64,000 nucleotides of DNA from JAMZMI01 sp963848175 (GTDB taxonomy: Bacteria; Bacteroidota; Bacteroidia; Cytophagales; Cyclobacteriaceae): NCBI GenBank assembly GCA_963848175.1, contig CAWKCO010000005.1:1-64000 (forward strand). Direction: 5' to 3'. Made by a program: the position numbers and the translations under genes. Under the pieces are notes generated by a model. That model searched no databases, was not told the origin of the DNA, and worked only from the letters and a program-made list of their open reading frames with translations. Below are positions 26,542 to 36,295 of this stretch, piece after piece (the stretch's first letter is position 1; each line of letters begins with the position of its first letter).

Positions 26542-28509
26542 ATGTACAACTATCTAAAACAACTTAGACCATCAGCAATTGCATTTACCTTGATTTTTCT
26601 TCAAAGTGCGCTTTTTGCTCAGTACCATATACAATCACCCGATATGACTGTCAAAGGAACTATCTCTGTGAATGGGGAGTCGCTACAACTCAGCGCTACC
26701 AAAGATCTAGAGCCTATGTTCGTAGTGAAAAATATGCTGATGCAAATCGGGGAGAAGGAAAGCAAAAATATCAAAGTAACAAATGAGAAAAAGAGTGTGT
26801 CAAAATCCGTTTTCACCCCAGTTGTTCCTACCAAATTTTCGAGTATTGTAGATGAATACAACTCGTTGTTGTTGGAACTAAATAATGGATTTTCTTTGGA
26901 GGTGAGGGCCTATAACAGCGGTCTGGCTTATCGGTTCGTTTCAAAGTTGAAAGGTGAGTACGTAGTTGAAAAAGAGCAAATGAGCCTTGTTTTTCCAGTG
27001 GAAACAAACACTTATTTCCCAAAGGAAGATGCCTTTATTTCTCACAATGAGCGATATTATATTCAAAGCCCACTTAATAGGGTAGAAGTCGGAAGCCTTT
27101 GCTCGCTACCAATACTTTTTGAAGTAGGGACTAGAAGTGTACATTTCACTGAGTCAGATTTGGTAGATTTTCCAGGTATGTTTTTGATCAATGAAGGTAA
27201 TTACCAGATCAGTGCTATTCATCCCAACTTTGTGAAACAAGCTATACCAGCACCATCTTGGCCAGATAGAGTTGAACTTATTACAGATGAAGCCAACTAT
27301 ATTGCCAAATGCTCAGGAGAAAGAACGTTTCCATGGCGAGTTTTTTCTGTTGCCAATAATCAGGCCGAGTTACTTACAAATACGCTAGTCCAACAATTGG
27401 CCACTCCCTCTAAGTTGAAAAAAACATCATGGATAAAGCCTGGCAAGGTGGCTTGGGACTGGTACAATGCCAACAATGTTTATGATGTAGATTTTGATGC
27501 GGGAATCAATAACGATACATATAAATATTACATCGATTTTGCTTCTGAATATGGCTTAGAGTATGTGATTTTGGATGAGGGCTGGACTAAATCCACAACC
27601 AACATCCTTGAGTCGGATAGTCAGATAGACGTTCCTGAGTTGGTGAAATACGGCAATGAACGTAATGTGGATTTGATCCTCTGGGTTCTATGGAAGCCAT
27701 TGGATAATGATCTTGAAAAGGCACTTGCGCTTTATAAAAAGTGGGGAGTGAAAGGAATTAAAGTGGATTTCATGCAGCGATCGGATCAATACATGGTCAA
27801 TTACTATGAGCGTGTGGCGCGTGTTGCTGCTGCGAATGAGTTGTTGGTCGATTTTCATGGAGCATTTAAACCCTCAGGATTGTCTACCACTTATCCAAAC
27901 GTGATCTCCTTTGAGGGTGTAAAAGGCGCAGAAAATAACAAATGGAGCTCTGATCTTACAACCAATCACAACTTGACTTTACCTTTTATACGAATGGTGG
28001 CTGGGCCGATGGATTATACTCCGGGAGGCATGCATAATGCAAATGCCAAAAATCACTCGATATGTTTTGATCGCCCCATGAGCAACGGCACACGTGCACA
28101 CCAAGTAGCTATGTATGCCGTGTATGAAAGCCCGTTGCAGATGCTATGTGACTCACCTACAGATTATATTCAAGATGATGTCACGGCGCGCTTTATTTCC
28201 AGATTTCCAACTACTTGGGATGAAACCAAGGCCATAGCTGGGAAAGTGGGAGAATATGTAGTGATCGCTAGACGCAAAGGCGACACATGGTATCTCGGCA
28301 TCATGACCGACGAGGCAAAAACTCTGGAAGTGCCACTTTCATTTCTAAAAGAAGGTTCATTTACAATGGATGTTTTTAAAGATGGAAAGAATGCAAACCG
28401 CATGGCTGAGGATTATGACACGGAATCGAAAGAAGTCAATGCTAAAACGACGCTTAGTCTGACCATTCCTATAGGTGGTGGCTATGCTGCCGTGATCACG
28501 AAAAAATAA
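26542..28509 (+). CDS. GH97 retaining-type glycosidase (alpha-galactosidase or beta-L-arabinopyranosidase)
   Basis: A 655-residue protein with a signal peptide (LIFLQSALFAQ). An N-terminal beta-sandwich (~25-280) is followed by a TIM barrel (VAWDWYNANNVYDVDF, YVILDEGWTKS, VDFHGAFKPSGLSTTYPN) and a C-terminal beta domain. GH97 has inverting members with a Glu base (SusB) and retaining members with an Asp nucleophile. Here the GIKVDFMQR motif places Asp409 at the nucleophile position, so the retaining group is indicated. Characterised retaining members act on alpha-galactosides or beta-L-arabinopyranosides, and the second fits the arabinose island upstream. A strong terminator follows. Confidence 0.9.
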   Translation: MYNYLKQLRPSAIAFTLIFLQSALFAQYHIQSPDMTVKGTISVNGESLQLSATKDLEPMFVVKNMLMQIGEKESKNIKVTNEKKSVSKSVFTPVVPTKFSSIVDEYNSLLLELNNGFSLEVRAYNSGLAYRFVSKLKGEYVVEKEQMSLVFPVETNTYFPKEDAFISHNERYYIQSPLNRVEVGSLCSLPILFEVGTRSVHFTESDLVDFPGMFLINEGNYQISAIHPNFVKQAIPAPSWPDRVELITDEANYIAKCSGERTFPWRVFSVANNQAELLTNTLVQQLATPSKLKKTSWIKPGKVAWDWYNANNVYDVDFDAGINNDTYKYYIDFASEYGLEYVILDEGWTKSTTNILESDSQIDVPELVKYGNERNVDLILWVLWKPLDNDLEKALALYKKWGVKGIKVDFMQRSDQYMVNYYERVARVAAANELLVDFHGAFKPSGLSTTYPNVISFEGVKGAENNKWSSDLTTNHNLTLPFIRMVAGPMDYTPGGMHNANAKNHSICFDRPMSNGTRAHQVAMYAVYESPLQMLCDSPTDYIQDDVTARFISRFPTTWDETKAIAGKVGEYVVIARRKGDTWYLGIMTDEAKTLEVPLSFLKEGSFTMDVFKDGKNANRMAEDYDTESKEVNAKTTLSLTIPIGGGYAAVITKK

Positions 28510-28562
28510 GGTGTATTCACACTGCCAGTTTTGTTTAATTGGGTTATAGTTTGTTAGCGTAG

Positions 28563-28595
28563 AAGCCATTCCAAAATATATGGAATGGCTTTTTT
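28563..28595 (+). terminator. Terminator after GH97
   Basis: AAGCCATTCCA and TGGAATGGCTT form a perfect 11-bp stem with a 7-nt loop, followed by a T-run. Confidence 0.9.
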
Positions 28596-28613
28596 TATGA
28601 CTTGTATGTTATT

Positions 28614-28731
28614 TTATATAAAGTCCATTTGCTAATTACACAAACATTGGCTGTTTGATACTTATTATCAGATAGTTATAAAAATTTCTTGTGTAAAAGG
28701 CTTCCGGGCGGGTAGTCATAGCCTCTGTGTA
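28614..28731 (+). repeat. Dispersed intergenic repeat, copy B (118 bp)
   Basis: Same sequence family as 23397-23500, with an added CCGGGCGGGT-containing segment inside the AGGCT...AGCCT hairpin. It has the same orientation as copy A and starts 234 bases before copy C. Confidence 0.85.
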
Positions 28732-28847
28732 AAAGTAGAGATCACACGGTCGTTCAATTGCTCAAAACTGGAAACTAAAGCAATGGACTAGAAAACCGTC
28801 TTACTCCAATAGGGCAGTGGCGTCAATCTACTCTATCATGCGATGTA

Positions 28848-28965
28848 TTATATAAAGTCCATTTGATAATTACACAAACATTGGCTGTTTGCTGCTTTTT
28901 ATCAGATAGTTATGAAAATTTCTCCTGTAAAAGGCTTCCGGGCGGGTAGCCATAGCCTCTATGTA
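28848..28965 (+). repeat. Dispersed intergenic repeat, copy C (118 bp)
   Basis: Nearly identical to copy B, with differences at a few positions. The 116 bases between B and C, and 28966-29120, contain no recognisable gene. A 65-codon leftward frame at 28959-29156 overlaps this repeat and a hairpin and is not credible. Confidence 0.85.
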
Positions 28966-29120
28966 TTTTCCAATACACCGGTACGAATAGTCAGGTAAGG
29001 ATATTTTGATTTTAGTGTCCGCTTTAAAGAATCAACCGATCTTCTCACATGAGTTCGATTATAAAATCTACGTTTCAGCGTCTTTGCATCAAGGTTAAAA
29101 TCTTGAAAAGGTTTAAAATA

Positions 29121-29156
29121 TTGAAGCAATCTCATTGAATTGTGAGATTGCTTCAA
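29121..29156. terminator. Long hairpin downstream of the leftward beta-helix gene
   Basis: TTGAAGCAATCTCA and TGAGATTGCTTCAA form a perfect 14-bp stem with an 8-nt loop. It lies 75 bases past the end of the gene at 29231 and probably terminates or protects its transcript. Confidence 0.6.
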
Positions 29157-29230
29157 TAAAAACTTTATTTCATACTTCGCAAAGAGGGATCAATGCGGCT
29201 AAAGCGAACTTATCAATCGAACTCAGGTTT

Positions 29231-32200
29231 TTACTCTTTCAATAATTTCATTGTACAACTTTTTCCATTGGTACTAATCTTGAGAAAATACAAACCCGAT
29301 TTGGCTAGTTGACTGGCATAGATCACAAAAGTTTTATCATTGACATTGGAGTGAAATACCTCCTTACCTGTACTGTCATAGATAGAGAAGTTACTGATTA
29401 TTTGATCACAAAGAATCTTGGTTTGAAATGTAAACGGATTGGGGCTTATTTGTAGGCTAATTTCGGGCATATCCACAACGAGTACCCCCGAAAAAAATGC
29501 CTCTGACACTTCGCTAAACAGAGATTTCTGCCCATGTTTATCAATGGCCTCTACTTTGTAAAAGTAAGTCGAAGCTAATTTTACATTTTTATCCAAAAAT
29601 GTAGTGTCACGAATGATTTCACTATTGATCTGAACAAAGTCTTCGCTTGTTGCAGATCGTCGGAAAAGGTTATATCCATCCAAATCAATCTCACTGTTTT
29701 TGCTCCATTGCAGTTGTAATCCCTCACTTGCTTGCGAATGTATGATGCCAATAGGAGCACTCACGTAAAGCGGAGTGATATTGTCAGTTTTATAAATGGT
29801 AATATAGCACAGCGCCATATTTACAGCGTCTGTGCCCGTTTTGATTGTGAGCTTGCCATCTGTTACAACCACAGGAGTTTTGAATTCATCAAAATTATCT
29901 TTTGGATCTTTGTCGTTGATGATGATGCCTTCAATATCAATATTGTTGATCTGGCTGGATTCTACTGCATCTCCAGCTACTACAGAGACAAAATAGTTCC
30001 CGTTTTCTAACATCATTTCCCATTGACTACTTCCCATTTTTATGGAACTATTGAGCATCGGGGTAGGGGCTTTTATGCTCAGTTTGCCGTCACGATTTTC
30101 GCTCCAACCATAGGTAAATCCATTAAATCTGTCAGCGAAGGATTCGCCTTTGTCAGCCAGGTAATTGTCGGGTGTATTGAAGCCAGCATGTTGAAAATTA
30201 ATATTTATGGAGTCATTAAATCTACCAACCGCAATTGCGTGAGTCGCAGAGATGCCATACATGCCATCATTGTCATAGGTGGTAGCGAAGATTTCATAGA
30301 TGCCTTCACTCAAATTTTTCGAATATTGAAAAGGAGCTGTGTCGATGGTTTTATCCTTTTGTCCATTGATATAAAATGCTACAAATGAAATACTACCTCC
30401 TTCGTCACTGGCTTCTGCTTGCAGAGTGATGTTGCCTTCCGTGAAGGACTTTTGGTTTTGTGGTGAAATGAGGTTTACCGTAGGCGGAGTTGATCCTAAG
30501 TTTTCTCCTATATAAACCGAGGTGAAATTTACTGTACCTTCAGCGGCGTTTTTGTCTACAATATTGGTGAGTCCTACAAAGTAGTTGTCAATATTTGGCG
30601 CGTTCAGTGGTTTTAGCTGTGTCCACTGGAGACTGTCTTCTGAGTAAAAGAGAAAAAATTTGTTGTCGTAACCGATGATACGGAGGTAATTGATCGCTGT
30701 GCTGATGGTGTCTATGAACATTTCTGAGAATTCGCTCGCTTCATTTCTAATAACAATTTTCAGATCATTTGAAGCCGTCTTTCCAAAATAGTACATAGGG
30801 TTAGCTGTATCGAGACCTTTTCTGAGCATAATTCCAGCTTCTGCGTTGTTCGTTTCGCCTAGTCTAACGATCACTTCTGGGTTTGCGGTAGGTTTCACAA
30901 AAACGTAGTGAAGTTGATCTCCTTCATTATCAATAGAACCACCAAGTTTATTATTGATCTGAATGGCTGAGTTAGTGATAATAGTATTGGCATTATCATT
31001 TTCTCCGATGTAAGTTTCCAGCCATGGATCAGGCAAACTACCCTTTACAATTACTTTTACAGGAGAGGAAATGGCTGTAGCTCCTTTATCATCTTGCACT
31101 TTTACTTGCAAAATATAAGTACCTGGTATTAAATCCTTCCAATATAAACTGTAAGGACTTTGAGTGCTTGTAATTTTGTCTTCCCCATTCACAATGAGCG
31201 TGGTAGCAGTGATGTCATTTTCCAACTTATCATTTATTGACACTGTGATGGTGATATCATCTCCTTGATTAAAGATGGAATTGGGTATAGGAAAGCTTAT
31301 TGATATCTCAGGAATGAAATTGTGATTTTTGTATATGTAACCCTTTTCTGGCCCATATTCAGCGCTTTCCAATGCAGTCATTGGGCGTCCGTTGTAATTT
31401 GCATCGTCGGCTAGATAATTTGGAGCAGCGCTACTACTTGATCCCTCCTGATAGAATACATTTCCTGATCCGCTACTGTTTTGAAAGTCGATAGGCTTGT
31501 TTTTGTAATCTCCATCTACCGAAAAGATGGAATTGCTGGCATGCACAGAACCACCTTCTATGCTTACTGCTCTTTGGTTATTGTGAAATGTGCAATTTTC
31601 CAACGTTACTTCTCCTCCAGCCCAAAGCCCTAGTGAACTTGAGCTACTCGTACCTCTTACTTCCGAATAAGAGGAGATGCAATTTTTAAGAGTTGCCTTG
31701 TTCCAAACTCTATAATTTCTACCATTGTTTACAGAGAGACAGTTTTCTAAATAGGTGTTTTTTCCTTTGTCGTCCCAACCTCCATCTTGGTTGTGATAGG
31801 CAATGCAATTGTAAAAACGAATGTTGGGGTGGTCATCTTCTACCACAAAACCATCTCCATTCCAATAGTCTGTGCCAAGAGGTTGGTAATTGTTCCGAGC
31901 TTCGCAGCGAATAAAAGTCAAATCACTTTGATCTTCTGGACCTAATCCATCTTCAATCATAAATCCAAAAGGCCAATCGGTAGGCCAGCTGGTGTCACCG
32001 TTGTTTTGATCTGCCACACAATCACGCAGCGTTATGAATTTGCAACCTTGCTGAAATCTCACTCCACGGCGTATATAATAGATCAAGTCGCAATGCTCGA
32101 TCAACGAATTTTCTACGGTCTGTAAGTAGAAGGCTTGAAAACTCTTGGTTACATCCACATTATTAATATGCAGATGGTAGTTGATGGAGGTTTTGAAAGT

Positions 32201-32641
32201 GATCACACCTATTTTCCATGAATCAGCTTTTAAATGCGAAAGGTTGATATAGGAGGCACCAAAATCCAGAGCGATCCACTCACTACCATTTTCCGGATCA
32301 CTTGATGACCATGTTCCTTGGAATAAAGGATAACCATCACCAGTGTCCTCTCCGCTTATGGTGATAGGCGCATTTTGTGAGCCACTTTTATTTACCCTAA
32401 AATTGGATGTATATATGCCACTTCCAATAAGCAAACTGTCACCTGCCACTAGATTATCCACAGCATTCTGAATCTGAGATTCTGGTAACGCATTATTCCA
32501 GTCTATTCCACTCTGATCTCCCGAACCTGCAGGAGTGAGGTGTTTTTGTTCTGCCTGTATGAGTAGCGTACAAAGCACGAGTATTCCAATAGCGAAATAC
32601 TTTTTCAATACTTGTTTATTAATACTTCTTTGATTTTTCAT
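29231..32641 (-). CDS. T9SS-secreted pectate-lyase-like right-handed beta-helix protein
   Basis: About 1136 residues from ATG 32641 (MKNQRSINKQVLKKYF), with signal peptide FAIGILVLCTLLIQA; the frame is open to 32695. The beta-helix spans ~25-430, with the lyase-like segment WNGDGFVVED...CIAYHNQDGGWDDKGKN, whose DGF, Asp/Trp-Asp and Lys recall PL9 Ca and base residues (tentative). Next come an Ig-like module, a laminin-G-like module, a second Ig-like module, a malectin-like module, fibronectin III and a C-terminal T9SS type A sorting domain (LQISPNPFTF...). The N-terminal part is clearly paralogous to the start of the 1504-residue protein at 55753. It is divergent from susC across ~380 bp. Confidence 0.8.
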   Translation of the reverse strand: MKNQRSINKQVLKKYFAIGILVLCTLLIQAEQKHLTPAGSGDQSGIDWNNALPESQIQNAVDNLVAGDSLLIGSGIYTSNFRVNKSGSQNAPITISGEDTGDGYPLFQGTWSSSDPENGSEWIALDFGASYINLSHLKADSWKIGVITFKTSINYHLHINNVDVTKSFQAFYLQTVENSLIEHCDLIYYIRRGVRFQQGCKFITLRDCVADQNNGDTSWPTDWPFGFMIEDGLGPEDQSDLTFIRCEARNNYQPLGTDYWNGDGFVVEDDHPNIRFYNCIAYHNQDGGWDDKGKNTYLENCLSVNNGRNYRVWNKATLKNCISSYSEVRGTSSSSSLGLWAGGEVTLENCTFHNNQRAVSIEGGSVHASNSIFSVDGDYKNKPIDFQNSSGSGNVFYQEGSSSSAAPNYLADDANYNGRPMTALESAEYGPEKGYIYKNHNFIPEISISFPIPNSIFNQGDDITITVSINDKLENDITATTLIVNGEDKITSTQSPYSLYWKDLIPGTYILQVKVQDDKGATAISSPVKVIVKGSLPDPWLETYIGENDNANTIITNSAIQINNKLGGSIDNEGDQLHYVFVKPTANPEVIVRLGETNNAEAGIMLRKGLDTANPMYYFGKTASNDLKIVIRNEASEFSEMFIDTISTAINYLRIIGYDNKFFLFYSEDSLQWTQLKPLNAPNIDNYFVGLTNIVDKNAAEGTVNFTSVYIGENLGSTPPTVNLISPQNQKSFTEGNITLQAEASDEGGSISFVAFYINGQKDKTIDTAPFQYSKNLSEGIYEIFATTYDNDGMYGISATHAIAVGRFNDSININFQHAGFNTPDNYLADKGESFADRFNGFTYGWSENRDGKLSIKAPTPMLNSSIKMGSSQWEMMLENGNYFVSVVAGDAVESSQINNIDIEGIIINDKDPKDNFDEFKTPVVVTDGKLTIKTGTDAVNMALCYITIYKTDNITPLYVSAPIGIIHSQASEGLQLQWSKNSEIDLDGYNLFRRSATSEDFVQINSEIIRDTTFLDKNVKLASTYFYKVEAIDKHGQKSLFSEVSEAFFSGVLVVDMPEISLQISPNPFTFQTKILCDQIISNFSIYDSTGKEVFHSNVNDKTFVIYASQLAKSGLYFLKISTNGKSCTMKLLKE

Positions 32642-32881
32642 TGTAGCATCGGGTTTGAGGGCATTTTGCAATTCTGCATTTGGAATGACCGACATTGATC
32701 AGACCTTTTCTCATTTGAAGTAAGCATTGTTTGAGTTGCTTATTTGCTCTAATAAAGTTATCTGACCTCTGATTATGCTACTTGACCTTTTTGCGTTTAC
32801 ACAGCGCATATTTTGACATATTGCCATAAAATACTTCTCAAAGTGCCTAAAAATTGCCTTAGTGTTAAAATGTGTATTTAA

Positions 32882-32900
32882 AATGGTAAGGATTGCACAC
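32882..32900 (+). promoter_or_regulatory. Candidate HTCS-binding motif upstream of susC
   Basis: AATGGTAAGGATTGCACAC matches the 23726 site at 14 of 19 positions, with three of the five differences being A/G transitions. It lies in the divergent region between the leftward beta-helix gene and susC, 121 bases before the susC start. The 32642-33020 gap has no gene. Confidence 0.4.
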
Positions 32901-33020
32901 TCTTTTTCATGGCTTGACCGATACTTTTGTTAAAGTGATTTGAGTAAAAGATGTGTCATCGCATGTCTGACATCAAAATTGGAATGAGAGATCGCTTTAT
33001 TTTTTTAGACCAACCAAAGA

Positions 33021-36000
33021 ATGAATTTTAAAATAGGAAATATGAAATGGAGAATTGCTGCTGTCATTGGACTGTTGAGTTTCATTAGTACTACGGTATA
33101 TTCTCAAACCAGAGAGATAACAGGTACGGTTTCTTCTGACGATGGTCAAGGAGGTCTTCCTGGAGTGACCATTCTTATCAAAGGAAAATCTCAAGGAACC
33201 ACTACTGACTTTGATGGCGATTACAGTATTTCGGCTTTGCCTACGGATACCCTGGTATTCAGCTTTATTGGTTACAAACCTTTGAGCAAAGTAGTTGGTA
33301 ATAGAACTGTTATTCCTGTTGAGTTGACGCTTGATGTAGAGGAGCTGGCAGAAGTAGTGGTAATCGGATATGGTACAATAAAGAAAAGTGATTTAACAGG
33401 TTCTGTGGGCTCACTTAAAGTTGAAAATTTAGAAAACAGAGCGGTCACTCAAGTAGAGCAAGCACTTTCAGGTCAGATAGCTGGTGTGCAGGTCACACAG
33501 TCCAATGGTATGCCAGGCGCTCCAATCACCATTCGTGTTAGGGGAATTGGTACGGTGAATAATGCAGATCCTCTATACGTAGTTGATGGGATACTGCTTA
33601 CAGACATATCTTTCTTAAACCCTGCCGATATAAAAAGTCTGGAAGTACTGAAGGATGCATCAGCAACAGCTATATATGGCTCAAGAGGAGCCAATGGGGT
33701 CGTGCTCATTTCTACTCGATCAGGTAATATGCCGAATAAGACGACTGTAGTTTTTAATTCATACATGGGCGTGCAGGATCTGTGGAGAGTACCAGGTGTG
33801 ACCGATAGAGATGGCTTTGTGCAGCTGGTAAATGAATCCAGGCTGAATGCGGGGCAGACTATTTATGAAGATTTTGAAGAAAGCAATATCCAGAATTTGG
33901 ATAATACAGACTGGGTAGATGCGATCACTAGAAAGGCGATGATGCAAGACCATTATTTATCTGTCTCAGGAGGATCAGGTAAAAACTCATACAGTTTGAG
34001 CGTAGGCTCAATGAAACAGGATGGTATCATTCTCAGCTCCCAATATGCGCGACAAACTGCGCGTCTGAGCCTAAATTCTCAAGTAAATAAATTTGTGCAA
34101 GCAGGTGCAAACGTAGGTTTCGCCTCTTCTAAAAGGAAACTTTCCGAAGGTGAAGGAGAGGCTAGTTCCAATAGAGCAGGACCATTGCTGGGTGCTATGA
34201 GCGCAGACCCTACCATGCCTATCAGAAGAGAAGACGGGGAATTTCAGGTGCTTCCTAATACAGGTACCTATAATCCAGTAGCCAATCTCAATTACTTTGA
34301 TAACGACATTAGAGAAAATCGTGTTGTGGGAAGTTTATTCGCCGAGGTTACGTTTTTTGAAGGTCTGAAGTACAACGGCAATTTTGGGATAACTCTGGCT
34401 AATAAGCATTACAAAGAATATGACCATACGTTTGATATGTCCATTCCTGGCGTGCCTTGGGACAGACCCACCTCCCTGTTGACTCAAAAAGAAGAGGAGA
34501 GTTTTAGATATACAATCAACAATATTTTAACCTTTTCTAAGAAAATTGATAAGCACGACTTTTCAATTATGGTTGGTCGTACTGCTGAACAAGCTACCTA
34601 TGAATTTGTGAATGTAGTAGCGGGAAATACCCCGTCTAATCGTCCTGAGGATCAATATATTGAATCAACTGATGGAAATGGAGCGGTAAGGGGATATTTA
34701 GAAAAGTCAGACGCAATTATCTCTTACCTTGCACGTGCGATTTACTCGTATGATGGAAAGTATTTAATGACTGCTAGCTACCGGAAAGACTACAGCAACA
34801 AGTTCATACGCGAGAATATAGGGGCGGGATTCCCTTCTTTTTCTCTTGGCTGGAATATCTCAAAAGAGGGATTCATGCAAAATATAAGTGGATTGGATTT
34901 CCTTAAGATCAGGGCAGGCTGGGGACAGGTTGGAAATCAAAATATTCCAAATTTTGCCTACACATCTCTTGTATATAAGCGAGAAGAAGGACAAGGATCT
35001 ATTGGGTCTACTGGTAACCATGGTTTTGACTATCCTTTTGGTGGTAAGGAAAAAAATGGTTCAGTAAACGTAAATGCAGAGAATCCTAATGTAACATGGG
35101 AGACTACAGAACAAATCAATTTGGGTACAGATGCGGAATTTCTCGACGGGAAAATCAGTTTTAGTGCCGACTATTTTATCAAGGACACGGAAAGGATGCT
35201 TTTGACCGTGCCTTTGCCTGGGTCTGTAGGAGTATCAGGTACACAAGTGAATGCAGGTAGTGTACGCAATACTGGTATTGAGCTTACATTAAGTCACAAG
35301 AATAGAATTAATGACTTCAACTATGATATCAGCGGAAATATCACTTTCATAGACAATGAGGTTATTTCTCTTGGCAATGGAGATGCACTCATTGGAGGAG
35401 GAGGCGTTACCCGTACTGATGTAGGATATGATATTTCTTCTTTCTGGGGCTGGAGCACGGCTGGAGTATTTCAGGATGAAAAGCAAATAGAAGAATATAA
35501 CGCACTGGATGGTGATGCCACTACTCCGTATCAAAATGGAGCAGCGCCAGGAGACTTGATTTTTAAGGACATCAATGGTAAAGACGAAAATGGCAACTAC
35601 ACTGGGGTGCCAGATGGTAAGATTGATGATGCAGATCAGCAGGTGATCGGAAGTCCAATTCCTGACTTTACTTTTGGAGTGAATATAAATGCAAGTTATA
35701 AGGCTTTTGATTTTACGCTTTCCCTTCAGGGAGTCTATGGGAATGAACTTTATTATAATCAGCTGTGGGCACTTTATTTCAATAGCAGAACAAACTTTAG
35801 TGATGTCGCGCTGAACCGATGGACGCCAGAAAAACCTAGCAATACCTATCCAAGGTTGACCAATTCAGATGCGAACAATAATCAACGTGATTCAGACTTT
35901 TTTGTGAAGGATGGTTCTTTCATGAGATTGAAAAACGTGCAATTGGGATACAACCTACCTACTAAACTCATAAATAAAATCGGGGTACAAAAGTTCAGAA

Positions 36001-36161
36001 TATATGTAGCTGCCCAGAACTTGTTCACTTTCACAAAGTATGAAGGATTTGATCCTGAGATAGGTCAAAGTGATAAAAATCAAAATTTAGCTATAGGTAT
36101 AGATAATGGTAGCTACCCGCTTTCTCGTGTATTTTTCACTGGTGTAAACCTCACATTTTAG
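33021..36161 (+). CDS. susC: SusC-family TonB-dependent outer-membrane transporter
   Basis: A 1046-residue protein. Signal peptide (MKWRIAAVIGLLSFISTTVYSQ), carboxypeptidase-D-like domain (~30-112, VSSDDGQGGLPGVTILIKG), TonB-box region (EVVVIGYGTIKKSDLTGSV), plug domain (GVQVTQSNGMPGAPITIRVRG, YVVDGILL, ILKDASATAIYGSRGANGV-type motif) and a 22-strand barrel ending in an aromatic-rich segment (SRVFFTGVNLTF). It imports oligosaccharides together with a SusD lid. Unusually, a CBM9-like gene lies between it and susD. Confidence 0.95.
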   Translation: MNFKIGNMKWRIAAVIGLLSFISTTVYSQTREITGTVSSDDGQGGLPGVTILIKGKSQGTTTDFDGDYSISALPTDTLVFSFIGYKPLSKVVGNRTVIPVELTLDVEELAEVVVIGYGTIKKSDLTGSVGSLKVENLENRAVTQVEQALSGQIAGVQVTQSNGMPGAPITIRVRGIGTVNNADPLYVVDGILLTDISFLNPADIKSLEVLKDASATAIYGSRGANGVVLISTRSGNMPNKTTVVFNSYMGVQDLWRVPGVTDRDGFVQLVNESRLNAGQTIYEDFEESNIQNLDNTDWVDAITRKAMMQDHYLSVSGGSGKNSYSLSVGSMKQDGIILSSQYARQTARLSLNSQVNKFVQAGANVGFASSKRKLSEGEGEASSNRAGPLLGAMSADPTMPIRREDGEFQVLPNTGTYNPVANLNYFDNDIRENRVVGSLFAEVTFFEGLKYNGNFGITLANKHYKEYDHTFDMSIPGVPWDRPTSLLTQKEEESFRYTINNILTFSKKIDKHDFSIMVGRTAEQATYEFVNVVAGNTPSNRPEDQYIESTDGNGAVRGYLEKSDAIISYLARAIYSYDGKYLMTASYRKDYSNKFIRENIGAGFPSFSLGWNISKEGFMQNISGLDFLKIRAGWGQVGNQNIPNFAYTSLVYKREEGQGSIGSTGNHGFDYPFGGKEKNGSVNVNAENPNVTWETTEQINLGTDAEFLDGKISFSADYFIKDTERMLLTVPLPGSVGVSGTQVNAGSVRNTGIELTLSHKNRINDFNYDISGNITFIDNEVISLGNGDALIGGGGVTRTDVGYDISSFWGWSTAGVFQDEKQIEEYNALDGDATTPYQNGAAPGDLIFKDINGKDENGNYTGVPDGKIDDADQQVIGSPIPDFTFGVNINASYKAFDFTLSLQGVYGNELYYNQLWALYFNSRTNFSDVALNRWTPEKPSNTYPRLTNSDANNNQRDSDFFVKDGSFMRLKNVQLGYNLPTKLINKIGVQKFRIYVAAQNLFTFTKYEGFDPEIGQSDKNQNLAIGIDNGSYPLSRVFFTGVNLTF

Positions 36162-36295
36162 ATGACGAGAAACATACTACCTGAAAGAAAAATGGAGATA
36201 ATCCATTCATTGATTGAATTAAATAGAAATAAACTGATATATCTAAATGGATATATCGCTAAGAATTTTACAATTAAACTTTAAACACATTTATT

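Noticed and set aside
28959..29156. 65-codon leftward open frame after repeat C
   Set aside because: It overlaps the repeat end and the 14-bp hairpin; low-complexity basic composition and no recognisable motif.
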